DNA from: Thermohalobaculum sp964576075
GTDB taxonomy: Bacteria; Pseudomonadota; Alphaproteobacteria; Rhodobacterales; Rhodobacteraceae
DNA length: 7,679 nt
NCBI GenBank assembly: GCA_964576075.1
Contig: CAZNTX010000126.1
Coordinates: forward strand, 1 to 7,679
Direction: 5' to 3'
A program made the translations under genes and the position numbers. Positions 1 to 5,846 of this stretch are shown one piece after another. The notes under the pieces are model-generated. The model was not told the origin of the DNA and ran no database searches. It worked only from the letters and a program-made list of their open reading frames with translations. The number at the start of each line of letters is the position of its first letter. Positions within the stretch are counted from its first letter, which is position 1.

Positions 1-77
1 TCTACGAGATCGGCGCCGGCACGCAGGAGATCCGGCGCATGCTGATCGGGCGCGAGCTCTTCAAGGAGACGGCATGA
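1..77 (+). CDS. liuA: Isovaleryl-CoA dehydrogenase, C-terminal end only (partial)
   Basis: Only the last 24 full codons are in the window; the gene begins upstream. The visible residues read YEIGAGTQEIRRMLIGREL and then FKETA before TGA. This is the canonical C-terminus of acyl-CoA dehydrogenases, whose YEIGAGTxEIRR segment lies near the FAD/subunit interface, and the exact wording is typical of isovaleryl-CoA dehydrogenase. The family is a cytoplasmic flavoprotein that oxidises isovaleryl-CoA to 3-methylcrotonyl-CoA and passes electrons to ETF. The specific substrate is assigned mainly because all later steps of leucine breakdown follow directly. The stop codon overlaps the next start (ATGA at 74-77), so translation is probably coupled. 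The catalytic glutamate region is outside the window and cannot be checked. Confidence 0.88.
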   Translation, partial: YEIGAGTQEIRRMLIGRELFKETA

Positions 78-553
78 GGGGGCTCCTCGCGTTGCTCCTC
101 GCCTTGGGGCTCGCGCCGGCGGCCGCTGCCGCGGCCGCGCCGCTCGACCGCGGGGCGCTGACGCGCTGCCTCGCCGGGGCGGTGGCCTCGGGCGGCGCGG
201 GGCGGGAATGTCTGACGATCCTGCGCGCGCCCTGCGGCGGGGCGGGCGCGCGGGGAGACGCGGCCTATGCCGCCTGCGCGGAGGCGCTCGCCGAGGGCTT
301 CGCGCGGGCGGCGCGCGGGCTCCTCGCCGCGCGCGCCCCCTTCGCCTCGACGGCGGAGCGGGGGGCGCTCCGCGCGGCGCTCGCGCGCGCGCTCCGCGAG
401 GGGCGGCGGCGCTGCTCGGGGGCGGACGAGCGGGACGGCGCGGTGGCGGCGGCGCGGCGCGCCGAGTGCCGTCTCCTGCGGGCCGCGCTGATCGCCCACC
501 TCGTCGAATTCCACCCCCGCCGGCTGATCGGCCGGCTGCCGGAGGATGCCTGA
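74..553 (+). CDS. Exported six-cysteine protein, diverged LprI/DUF1311-like paralogue
   Basis: This encodes 159 residues. The start is an ATG with a strong ribosome site (AAGGAG at 63-68, 5-base spacer) inside the end of liuA. Residues 1-22 form a signal peptide: Arg2, a Leu/Ala core and a run of alanines before Pro23, so the mature protein should be periplasmic. Cysteines lie at 32, 46, 54, 68, 114 and 132. Their order and spacing match the next gene's product almost exactly (gaps of 13, 7 and 13 residues between the first four, against 14, 7 and 14), so the two look like tandem paralogues, probably with three disulphides. The C-terminal LprI signature (AQRAW..R...C) that is clear in the neighbour is worn away here, so on its own the protein might be called hypothetical. 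The sequence is very Ala/Arg-rich. Its function is unknown; LprI-family proteins include a mycobacterial lysozyme inhibitor. It ends in TGATG overlapping the next start. Confidence 0.8.
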   Translation: MRGLLALLLALGLAPAAAAAAAPLDRGALTRCLAGAVASGGAGRECLTILRAPCGGAGARGDAAYAACAEALAEGFARAARGLLAARAPFASTAERGALRAALARALREGRRRCSGADERDGAVAAARRAECRLLRAALIAHLVEFHPRRLIGRLPEDA

Positions 554-1062
554 TGCGCGCGGCCTGCCTGCTCGTCTTCGCCCTCGCCCTCCCAGCCCGC
601 GCCGGAGAGGCCGATCCCGCCCATGTGGCGGCGCTCTCGGACTGTGCGGCGGCGCATCTGCCGGACCTGCCCGCGGCGGAGCGCGCCTGCGTCGGGATCG
701 TCTCGGAACCCTGCATGGCGCGGCCGGAGGGGCAGACGACGCTCGGCATGAACGCCTGCCTCGCCGCCGAGAGCCTGGCCTGGGACGTGCTCCTGAACGC
801 CGACTGGCCGAAGCTCCTCGAGGGCCTGCGCCGGCTCGACGCGGCGAACGAGGTGGCGGCGATGGAGCTGCCCTCCGCCGCGGCGCTCCTGCGCAGGGCG
901 CAGCGGGCCTGGCTCGCCTGGCGCGAGGCCGAATGCGCCCAGCGCCGGGCGGAATGGGGCAGCGGCACCCTCGGCTCCAACATCGCGAGCGCCTGCTGGC
1001 TCGAGATGACCGCGCGGCGCACGCTCGGGCTCCGGGCGCGCCTCGCGGAGCTGCCGGAATGA
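553..1062 (+). CDS. Exported LprI-family (DUF1311) protein
   Basis: This encodes 169 residues from an ATG that overlaps the previous stop by one base, with GGAGG at 541-545 and a 7-base spacer. An alternative longer reading of this frame from 208 has no signal peptide and overlaps the previous gene, so the 553 start is preferred. Residues 1-17 form a signal peptide with an Ala15-Arg16-Ala17 cleavage motif. Cysteines are at 31, 46, 54, 69, 128 and 148 (Cys5 lies in the signal). Residues 111-164 match the LprI/DUF1311 pattern: RRAQRAWLAWREAEC, then a glycine/serine stretch, then ASACWLEMTARRTLGL. The protein is therefore predicted to be periplasmic and disulphide-bonded. The family name comes from a lysozyme inhibitor, but most members have no tested function. 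Why it sits in a leucine catabolic operon is unclear. Its stop overlaps the liuB start (ATGA, 1059-1062). Confidence 0.88.
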   Translation: MRAACLLVFALALPARAGEADPAHVAALSDCAAAHLPDLPAAERACVGIVSEPCMARPEGQTTLGMNACLAAESLAWDVLLNADWPKLLEGLRRLDAANEVAAMELPSAAALLRRAQRAWLAWREAECAQRRAEWGSGTLGSNIASACWLEMTARRTLGLRARLAELPE

Positions 1063-2699
1063 GCGCGATCCGCAGCCGCGTCGATCCCCGCTCGGAGGGG
1101 TTCCGGGCCAATCGGGCCGCGATGGAGGCCGAGCTCGGGCGCATCGCGGCGGCGGCCGAGGCGGCGCTCGCAGGCGGCGGCGCGGCGGCGCGGGATCGCC
1201 ATGTCGCCCGGGGCAAGCTGCCGCCGCGGGTCCGGGTGGAGCGCCTGCTCGACCCCGGCAGCCCGTTCCTCGAGATCGGCCTCTTCGCGGCGTTCGGCAT
1301 GTATGACGACGCGCATCCGGCGGCGGGCGTGATCGCCGGGATCGGGCGGGTCGAGGGCCGGCAGGTGATGGTCGTGGCGAACGACGCCACCGTCAAAGGC
1401 GGCTCCTACGTGCCGATGACGGTGAAGAAGCATCTCCGCGCCCAGGAGATCGCGGCGGAGAACGCCCTGCCTTGCATCTATCTGGTCGATTCGGGCGGGG
1501 CCAATCTGCCGCGCCAGGACGAGGTGTTCCCCGACCGCGACCACTTCGGCCGGATCTTCTACAACCAGGCGCGGATGTCGGCGGCCGGGATCGCGCAGAT
1601 CGCCGTTGTGATGGGGAGTTGCACGGCGGGGGGCGCCTATGTGCCGGCGATGTCGGACGAGGCGGTCATCGTGCGCGATCAGGGGACGATCTTCCTCGCC
1701 GGCCCGCCGCTCGTGAAGGCGGCGACGGGGGAGGTGATCACGGCCGAAAAACTCGGCGGGGGAGAGGTGCACACCCGGCTTTCCGGGGTCGCCGACCATC
1801 TCGCCGAGGACGACGCCCATGCGCTCGCCCTCGCCCGAAGGGCGATCGCCTCGCTCGGCCGCTCTTCTGGCGCCTGCGCGCCCTCATCGCTGGGGCCGGG
1901 CTTCGGCGATGAGCCCGCGCAGGCGGGCGAAGAGCCGCTCTACGACCCGCAGGAACTGCTCGGCATCCTGCCGCCCGACACCCGCGTGCCCTACGACATC
2001 CGAGAGGTGATCGTCCGGCTCGTCGACGGCTCCCGCCTCGACGAGTTCAAGCGCCGCTTCGGGGAGAGCCTCGTCTGCGGCTTCGCCGCGATCGGCGGGC
2101 GCATCGTCGGCGTGCTCGGCAACAACGGCATCCTGCAGTCGGACAGCGCGGCCAAGGGGGCGCATTTCGTCCAGCTCTGCTGCCAACGGGGGGTGCCGCT
2201 CCTCTTCCTGCAGAACATCACGGGCTTCATGGTGGGACGCGCCGCCGAGCACGGGGGGATCGCGCGGCACGGGGCGAAGCTCGTCGCCGCCGTCGCCTGC
2301 GCGGAGGTGCCGAAGATCACGCTCCTCGTCGGCGGCTCCTTCGGCGCGGGGAATTACGGGATGTGCGGGCGCGCCTACGGCCCCCGCTTCCTCTGGACCT
2401 GGCCGTCCTCGCGGATCTCGGTGATGGGGGGCTTCCAGGCCGCCGGCGTGCTCGCCACGCTCCGGCGCGAGAGCGTCGAGCGGGCGGGCGGGAGCTGGAG
2501 CGAGGCCGAGGAGGCGCGCGTCAAGGCGCCGATCCTCGAGCAGTTCGCCGAGCAGTCCCACCCGCTCTACGCCTCGGCCCGGCTCTGGGACGACGGCATC
2601 CTCGATCCGCGCACGACCCGCGCGGCGCTGGCGCTGTCGCTCGCCGCGACCGAGGGCGCGGCGCCCCGGGAGTCGCGCTTCGGCGTCTTTCGGATGTGA
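1059..2699 (+). CDS. liuB: 3-Methylcrotonyl-CoA carboxylase, carboxyltransferase (beta) subunit
   Basis: This encodes 546 residues, close to the usual 530-550. The subunit transfers the carboxyl group from carboxybiotin to 3-methylcrotonyl-CoA, giving 3-methylglutaconyl-CoA, in a cytoplasmic complex with LiuD. The N-domain shows KGGSYVPMTVKKHLRAQEIA (Lys113 onward), SGGANLP from Ser145 and the oxyanion-type CTAGGAYVPAMSDE from Cys188. The C-domain shows LQNITGFMVG from Leu384, GGSFGAGNYGM from Gly425 and the family's usual C-terminal GVFRM. The start at 1059 is supported by the ATGA overlap and by GGAG at 1047-1050. The linker between the domains (residues 269-290) is rather long and Ser/Gly/Pro-rich, with codons such as TCT and TCA that are scarce nearby. 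Propionyl- and geranyl-CoA carboxylase subunits are relatives, but the neighbouring genes favour methylcrotonyl-CoA. The gene is also called mccB or mccC2. Confidence 0.95.
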   Translation: MSAIRSRVDPRSEGFRANRAAMEAELGRIAAAAEAALAGGGAAARDRHVARGKLPPRVRVERLLDPGSPFLEIGLFAAFGMYDDAHPAAGVIAGIGRVEGRQVMVVANDATVKGGSYVPMTVKKHLRAQEIAAENALPCIYLVDSGGANLPRQDEVFPDRDHFGRIFYNQARMSAAGIAQIAVVMGSCTAGGAYVPAMSDEAVIVRDQGTIFLAGPPLVKAATGEVITAEKLGGGEVHTRLSGVADHLAEDDAHALALARRAIASLGRSSGACAPSSLGPGFGDEPAQAGEEPLYDPQELLGILPPDTRVPYDIREVIVRLVDGSRLDEFKRRFGESLVCGFAAIGGRIVGVLGNNGILQSDSAAKGAHFVQLCCQRGVPLLFLQNITGFMVGRAAEHGGIARHGAKLVAAVACAEVPKITLLVGGSFGAGNYGMCGRAYGPRFLWTWPSSRISVMGGFQAAGVLATLRRESVERAGGSWSEAEEARVKAPILEQFAEQSHPLYASARLWDDGILDPRTTRAALALSLAATEGAAPRESRFGVFRM

Positions 2700-2736
2700 G
2701 CGGGGCCGATGCAGGCGACGCCCACGCCCTCGCCCC

Positions 2737-2752
2737 GCGCCCGTCCGGGCGC
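2737..2752. terminator. Possible bidirectional terminator hairpin between convergent genes
   Basis: A perfect GC inverted repeat, GCGCCCG-TC-CGGGCGC, would realistically fold as a 6-bp stem with a 4-base loop. It lies in the 58-base gap (2700-2757) between the liuB stop and the minus-strand cytochrome stop, which is where a shared terminator would be expected. No real T-tract follows on either strand (only TT at 2753-2754 on +), so intrinsic termination is uncertain. In DNA this GC-rich, short perfect hairpins also arise by chance. Confidence 0.35.
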
Positions 2753-2757
2753 TTCGC

Positions 2758-3183
2758 TCACTCGTCGCGCTGGAGGGTGCGGATATGCTCGATGAGCGCC
2801 AGGATCTTCTTGGAGACCTCTTTCTCCGCCGTCGCGCCCTTGCCCTCGCGCATGGCGAGGCGGCGGTATTCGTAGCCCCAGATCGGCATCTCGCGCGGGC
2901 CGTGGGCGAGCAGCTCGGTGCGCCCGTCGATGATGCGGTAGACGTCCTCGAAGGGGAAGCGCCCACCGTTCTCCGCGGCGAGCATGGTCAGGTCGGAGGG
3001 CGCGACCTTCAGGAACATGCCGTAGGGCCCGTTCCCGCGCCCGTCGATCGCGTGGCAGACGGCGCAATGGGCGGCGTATTCGCTGGCGCCGAGACCCTCC
3101 TCCTCTGCGGTCGCCGTCGCGGGCGCCGCGGCCCAGAGCGCGAGGGCGGCGAGGATCGGAAGGGTCGGTCTCGTCACGCGCAT
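2758..3183 (-). CDS. Exported monohaem cytochrome c (downstream gene of a tandem pair)
   Basis: This encodes 141 residues. The start at 3183 is set by a very good ribosome site, GAGGAGG at 3195-3189 with a 5-base spacer; in-frame ATGs further upstream (3291, 3207) would bury this site and displace the signal peptide. Residues 1-26 form a Sec signal peptide ending Ala-Thr-Ala before Glu27. The haem-binding motif CAVCH is at 40-44, and the REMPIWG motif supplies the probable axial Met99. DGRGNGP after the haem site is typical of class I cytochromes c. The mature protein is a soluble periplasmic electron carrier or a haem subunit. It closely resembles the neighbouring cytochrome, for example in FPFE and in the shared KILALIEHI/RILALVSHI C-terminus. 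The partner and the link to leucine breakdown are unknown. It lies antisense to the surrounding liu genes. Confidence 0.93.
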   Translation of the reverse strand: MRVTRPTLPILAALALWAAAPATATAEEEGLGASEYAAHCAVCHAIDGRGNGPYGMFLKVAPSDLTMLAAENGGRFPFEDVYRIIDGRTELLAHGPREMPIWGYEYRRLAMREGKGATAEKEVSKKILALIEHIRTLQRDE

Positions 3184-3215
3184 GATGGCCTCCTCGGCAG
3201 TTTCCATAGGACAAG

Positions 3216-3240
3216 GGCGCGCCCGGGCGCGCCGCCCGGG
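3216..3240. repeat. Nested GC palindromes between the two cytochrome genes
   Basis: Positions 3216-3233 form a perfect 18-base palindrome made of two GGCGCGCC units separated by CG. It overlaps a second inverted repeat, CCCGGGC (3222-3228) with GCCCGGG (3234-3240) around a 5-base loop. The two folds exclude each other. On the minus strand the element sits about 20 bases before the ribosome site of the downstream cytochrome, in the leader between the two cistrons. It could be a processing or attenuating hairpin or a protein-binding site; the sequence shows the structure but not the role. Confidence 0.6.
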
Positions 3241-3318
3241 AACGCTACCACAGTCGGCCCGGCCGCCGCGAGCCGCCTTGATATGCGTCATGGCGCGCCG
3301 CGGGCGGGTGGCGCGGCG

Positions 3319-3738
3319 TCACTCCTGGAGCGACTGGATATGGCTCACCAAGGCGAGGATGCGGCCGCTGACGAAGGTCTCGACATCGGTGGAGCCGGGG
3401 AACGGGTTGTATTCCTCGGCGGCGGCGGCGTCGAAGGTCATGCCCCAGACCGGCATCTCGCGGCCGCCATGGGCGGCGACATCGGCCCGGCCGTCGACCA
3501 CCATGAAGACCCGCTCGAAGGGGAAGGTCCCGTCGTTCCGCGCCGAGAGCGTGGTCAGGTCCGGAAGGCCGACGCTCAGAAGCTCGGCGAGCGGGCCGTT
3601 GCCTTTGCCGTCGGTGCCGTGGCAGGCGGCGCAATTCTCGGCGAAGAGCCGGGCGCCGACGCTCTCCTCGGCCGCCGCGCCGCTGGCGAGGCCGGCCGCG
3701 AGGACTGCGCCGATTGCCGTTCGAGACCAAGTGTTCAT
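3319..3738 (-). CDS. Exported monohaem cytochrome c (upstream gene of a tandem pair)
   Basis: This encodes 139 residues from ATG 3738. GGGAG at 3752-3748 lies 9 bases upstream. A second ATG at 3747 abuts that site directly and would add only Met-Thr-Ala, so it is less likely. Residues 1-23 form a signal peptide ending Ala-Ala-Ala before Glu24. CAACH at 36-40 is the haem c site, GTDGKGNGP follows it, and REMPVWG gives the probable axial ligand Met95. The protein is therefore a soluble class I-type periplasmic cytochrome c. It is clearly paralogous to the product of 2758-3183, which lies 135 bases downstream in the same direction, so the two may share a transcript from the divergent promoter region next to liuD. 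The redox partner is unknown. Electrons from isovaleryl-CoA dehydrogenase normally go to ETF and quinone in the cytoplasm and membrane, so direct coupling is not implied. Confidence 0.93.
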   Translation of the reverse strand: MNTWSRTAIGAVLAAGLASGAAAEESVGARLFAENCAACHGTDGKGNGPLAELLSVGLPDLTTLSARNDGTFPFERVFMVVDGRADVAAHGGREMPVWGMTFDAAAAEEYNPFPGSTDVETFVSGRILALVSHIQSLQE

Positions 3739-3767
3739 GGCAGTCATCTCCCTCTCGCATCACTACC

Positions 3768-3786
3768 GTCCGATCTCTCTTCGGAC
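3768..3786. promoter_or_regulatory. Inverted repeat GTCCGA-N7-TCGGAC, candidate operator
   Basis: A perfect 6-bp inverted repeat with a 7-base centre (TCTCTCT) gives a 19-bp dyad, a size common for dimeric repressor or activator sites. It sits about 30 bases before the upstream cytochrome start and 86 bases before liuD, so one bound protein could affect both. It could instead be a hairpin in the cytochrome 5' leader. It was identified by eye and does not match a regulator motif that I can name with confidence. Confidence 0.4.
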
Positions 3787-3826
3787 CGGAACTTGATCTT
3801 TGCCGAATACCCCCGAAAAGGAGCAT

Positions 3827-3856
3827 GCATTTTGTCAAATCCCGACGAAAAAATGC
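3827..3856. promoter_or_regulatory. Inverted repeat GCATTTT...AAAATGC upstream of liuD
   Basis: The arms GCATTTT (3827-3833) and AAAATGC (3850-3856) pair perfectly across a 16-base centre, which also holds GTC (3834-3836 region) opposite GAC (3844-3846). The downstream arm ends only a few bases before the liuD ribosome site at 3863-3867. It may be an operator for a liu regulator or a weak RNA stem in the liuD leader. AT-rich symmetry stands out in this very GC-rich DNA, but part of it could simply reflect promoter composition. Confidence 0.35.
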
Positions 3857-3872
3857 GCAGGGGGAGGGGGCG

Positions 3873-5846
3873 ATGATCCGACGGCTCTTGATCGCGAACC
3901 GCGGGGAGATCGCGGCGCGGATCGCGCGGACGGCGCGGGGGATGGGGATCGTCCCCGTGGCGGTGCGGTCCGAGGCGGATGCGGGAGCCAACCATGTCCG
4001 CGCCTGCGACATGGCGGTGCCGCTCGGGGGCGAGAGCGCGGCGGCGGGGTATCTCGACGCCGAGCGCCTGCTCGACGCGGCGCGGGCGTCGGGGGCGGAT
4101 GCGGTCCATCCGGGCTACGGCTTCCTCTCGGAGAACGCGGCCTTCGCCGAGGCGGTGATCGGGGCCGGGCTCGTCTGGGTCGGCCCCCCGCCGGAGGCGA
4201 TCCGGGCCATGGGGCTCAAGGACGCGGCGAAGCGGCGGATGGAGGCGGCCGGCGTGCCGGTCGTGCCCGGCTATCACGGCGAGTCGCAGGAGCCGGAGCG
4301 CCTCGCGGCGGAGGCCGCGGCGATCGGCTATCCGGTGCTGGTCAAGGCGGCGGCGGGCGGCGGGGGCAAGGGGATGCGCCGGGTCGACCAAGCGGAGGAC
4401 TTCGCCGAGGCCCTCGCCCGCGCCCGCTCGGAGGCGCAGAGCGCCTTCGGCGACCCGCGGGTGCTCGTGGAGAAATGGGTGAGCAATCCGCGCCATGTGG
4501 AGGTGCAGGTCTTCGCCGACGCGCATGGCCGGGCGGTGCATCTCTTCGAGCGGGACTGCTCGGCGCAGCGCCGCCACCAGAAGGTGATCGAGGAGGCCCC
4601 GGCGCCCGGGATGACGCCGGCGCTCCGCAACGCCATGACGGAGGCGGCGCTGCGCGCGGCCGAGGCGGTCGGCTATGTCGGCGCGGGCACGGTCGAGTTC
4701 ATCCTCGACGGCACGCGGATGAGCCCGGACGCCTTCTATTTCCTCGAGATGAACACGCGGCTGCAGGTCGAGCATCCCGTGACCGAGGCGGTGACCGGGA
4801 TCGACCTCGTCGACTGGCAGCTCCGGATCGCCGCCGGCGCGCCGCTGCCGCTCGCCCAGGAGGAGATCGCGCTGCGCGGCCATGCGGTCGAGGCGCGGCT
4901 CTATGCGGAGGACCCCGCCGCGGGCTTCGCGCCGCGCACCGGCCGGGTCGCGGCCTTCCGCCTGCCCGAGGGGGTGCGCGTCGATGCGGGCGTCGCCGAG
5001 GGCGACCGGGTGAGCGCACATTACGACCCGATGATCGCCAAGATCGTCGCCCACGGCCCCGACCGCGCCGCCGCCTTCGCCCGGCTCTCCCGCGCGCTGG
5101 CCGAGACCCATATCGCGGGCCTCGCCACCAATCTCGACTTCCTGGCCCGCCTCGCAGAGACCCCGGAGATGCTGGCCGGCACGCCGGATACGGGGCTGAT
5201 CGAGCGCCGCCTCGGAGAGCTGACCGCCCCCGCCGCGCCGGGGGCCGAGGAGATGGCGCTCGCCGCCGCGGCGCTCTCGGGCCAGCTCCGCCCGGGCCCG
5301 CTCGCCTTCTGGCGGCCCTGGGGGGCGGGGCGCGCGCATCGGCGGATCGCGGTCGGGGACGCGGGCGCCGACATCGCCTTCCGCAGCGCCGCCGAGGGCC
5401 GGGAGACCCTGCTCGAGGCCGAGACCCCGGCAGGGCCCGCGCGGCTCCGCCTTCTCCCCCTCGGCGGGCCGGACTGGCAGATGCGCGCAGGCGACGGCCC
5501 GGCGGAGCGGATCGCGCTCCATCTCGACGCGGAGGGGGTGGCGCTCGTCCGGGGCACGCGCCGGATGCGCCTCGCCCTCGCCGACCCGATCGAGGCGGCG
5601 GAGGAGACCGGCGAGGCGGGCGACACGGTGCGCGCGCCGCTGCCGGGCCTCGTCAAGGAACTCGTCGCGGCGCCGGGAGACCGGGTCGCCGCCGGCGCGC
5701 CGCTCGCCGTCCTCGAGGCGATGAAGATGGAGCACAGCCTCGCCGCCCCGCGCGCCGGGGTCGTCGCCGCGGTCCATGCGGAGACGGGCGAGCATGTGGA
5801 GGAGGGCGCGGTCCTCGTCAGCCTCGCCCCGGAGGAGGCGCCATGA
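3873..5846 (+). CDS. liuD: 3-Methylcrotonyl-CoA carboxylase, biotin-containing (alpha) subunit
   Basis: This encodes 657 residues, in the normal range. It carries the biotin carboxylase activity (ATP and bicarbonate to carboxybiotin) and the biotin carrier for LiuB. Starting at 3873, the N-terminus MIRRLLIANRGEIAARI matches the family exactly; an in-frame ATG at 3825 has its GGAG only one base away and is rejected. Visible motifs in order are HPGYGFLSEN (from His79), the ATP-grasp glycine loop AAAGGGGKGM (Gly162-Met168), catalytic FLEMNTRLQVEHPVTE (Glu292, Arg296, Glu300) and the biotinyl site EAMKMEH with target Lys618. The region between the carboxylase core and the biotinyl domain is the BT-like, poorly conserved part. 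The 3' end overlaps liuE by ATGA. Acetyl- or propionyl-CoA carboxylase alpha subunits look similar; the neighbours decide the call. The gene is also called mccA. Confidence 0.95.
   Translation: MIRRLLIANRGEIAARIARTARGMGIVPVAVRSEADAGANHVRACDMAVPLGGESAAAGYLDAERLLDAARASGADAVHPGYGFLSENAAFAEAVIGAGLVWVGPPPEAIRAMGLKDAAKRRMEAAGVPVVPGYHGESQEPERLAAEAAAIGYPVLVKAAAGGGGKGMRRVDQAEDFAEALARARSEAQSAFGDPRVLVEKWVSNPRHVEVQVFADAHGRAVHLFERDCSAQRRHQKVIEEAPAPGMTPALRNAMTEAALRAAEAVGYVGAGTVEFILDGTRMSPDAFYFLEMNTRLQVEHPVTEAVTGIDLVDWQLRIAAGAPLPLAQEEIALRGHAVEARLYAEDPAAGFAPRTGRVAAFRLPEGVRVDAGVAEGDRVSAHYDPMIAKIVAHGPDRAAAFARLSRALAETHIAGLATNLDFLARLAETPEMLAGTPDTGLIERRLGELTAPAAPGAEEMALAAAALSGQLRPGPLAFWRPWGAGRAHRRIAVGDAGADIAFRSAAEGRETLLEAETPAGPARLRLLPLGGPDWQMRAGDGPAERIALHLDAEGVALVRGTRRMRLALADPIEAAEETGEAGDTVRAPLPGLVKELVAAPGDRVAAGAPLAVLEAMKMEHSLAAPRAGVVAAVHAETGEHVEEGAVLVSLAPEEAP

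Larger units (their letters stand above)
3739..3872. promoter_or_regulatory. Divergent promoter region between cytochrome pair and liuDEC
   Basis: These 134 bases separate the start of the upstream cytochrome (minus) from liuD (plus), so promoters for both units are expected here. The stretch from about 3785 to 3856 is the only locally AT-rich DNA in the window, including TTGATCTTTGCCGAATA, TTTTGTCAAAT and a run of six A. I could not assign a convincing -35/-10 pair on either strand. Two inverted repeats lie inside it and are listed separately. The liuD ribosome site is GGAGG at 3863-3867 with a 5-base spacer. Confidence 0.6.

Noticed and set aside
2737..2752. Treating the short GC hairpin after liuB as a notable novel element
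   Set aside because: It is small and of a kind expected by chance at this GC content; kept only as a low-confidence terminator.
3184..3291. In-frame N-terminal extension of the downstream cytochrome starting at ATG 3291 or 3207
   Set aside because: It would place the strong GAGGAGG ribosome site inside the coding region and put 8-36 charged residues before the signal peptide.
3825..3872. Alternative liuD start at ATG 3825 or a short leader peptide
   Set aside because: The GGAG is only one base from this ATG, the extra residues do not match the family N-terminus, and the 3873 start has correct spacing and the conserved IANRGEIA near its beginning.
3744..5795. Very long minus-strand open frame (683 codons) opposite liuD
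   Set aside because: Arg/His/Gly-rich translation with no recognisable domain; it mirrors the codon structure of liuD, as expected in very GC-rich DNA where stops are rare.
3800..5842. Plus-strand 972-codon frame running through liuD and ending with liuE
   Set aside because: Its upstream part is an out-of-frame shadow of liuD, full of Arg/Gly; only the segment from 5843 is real (liuE). It is not a gene fusion.
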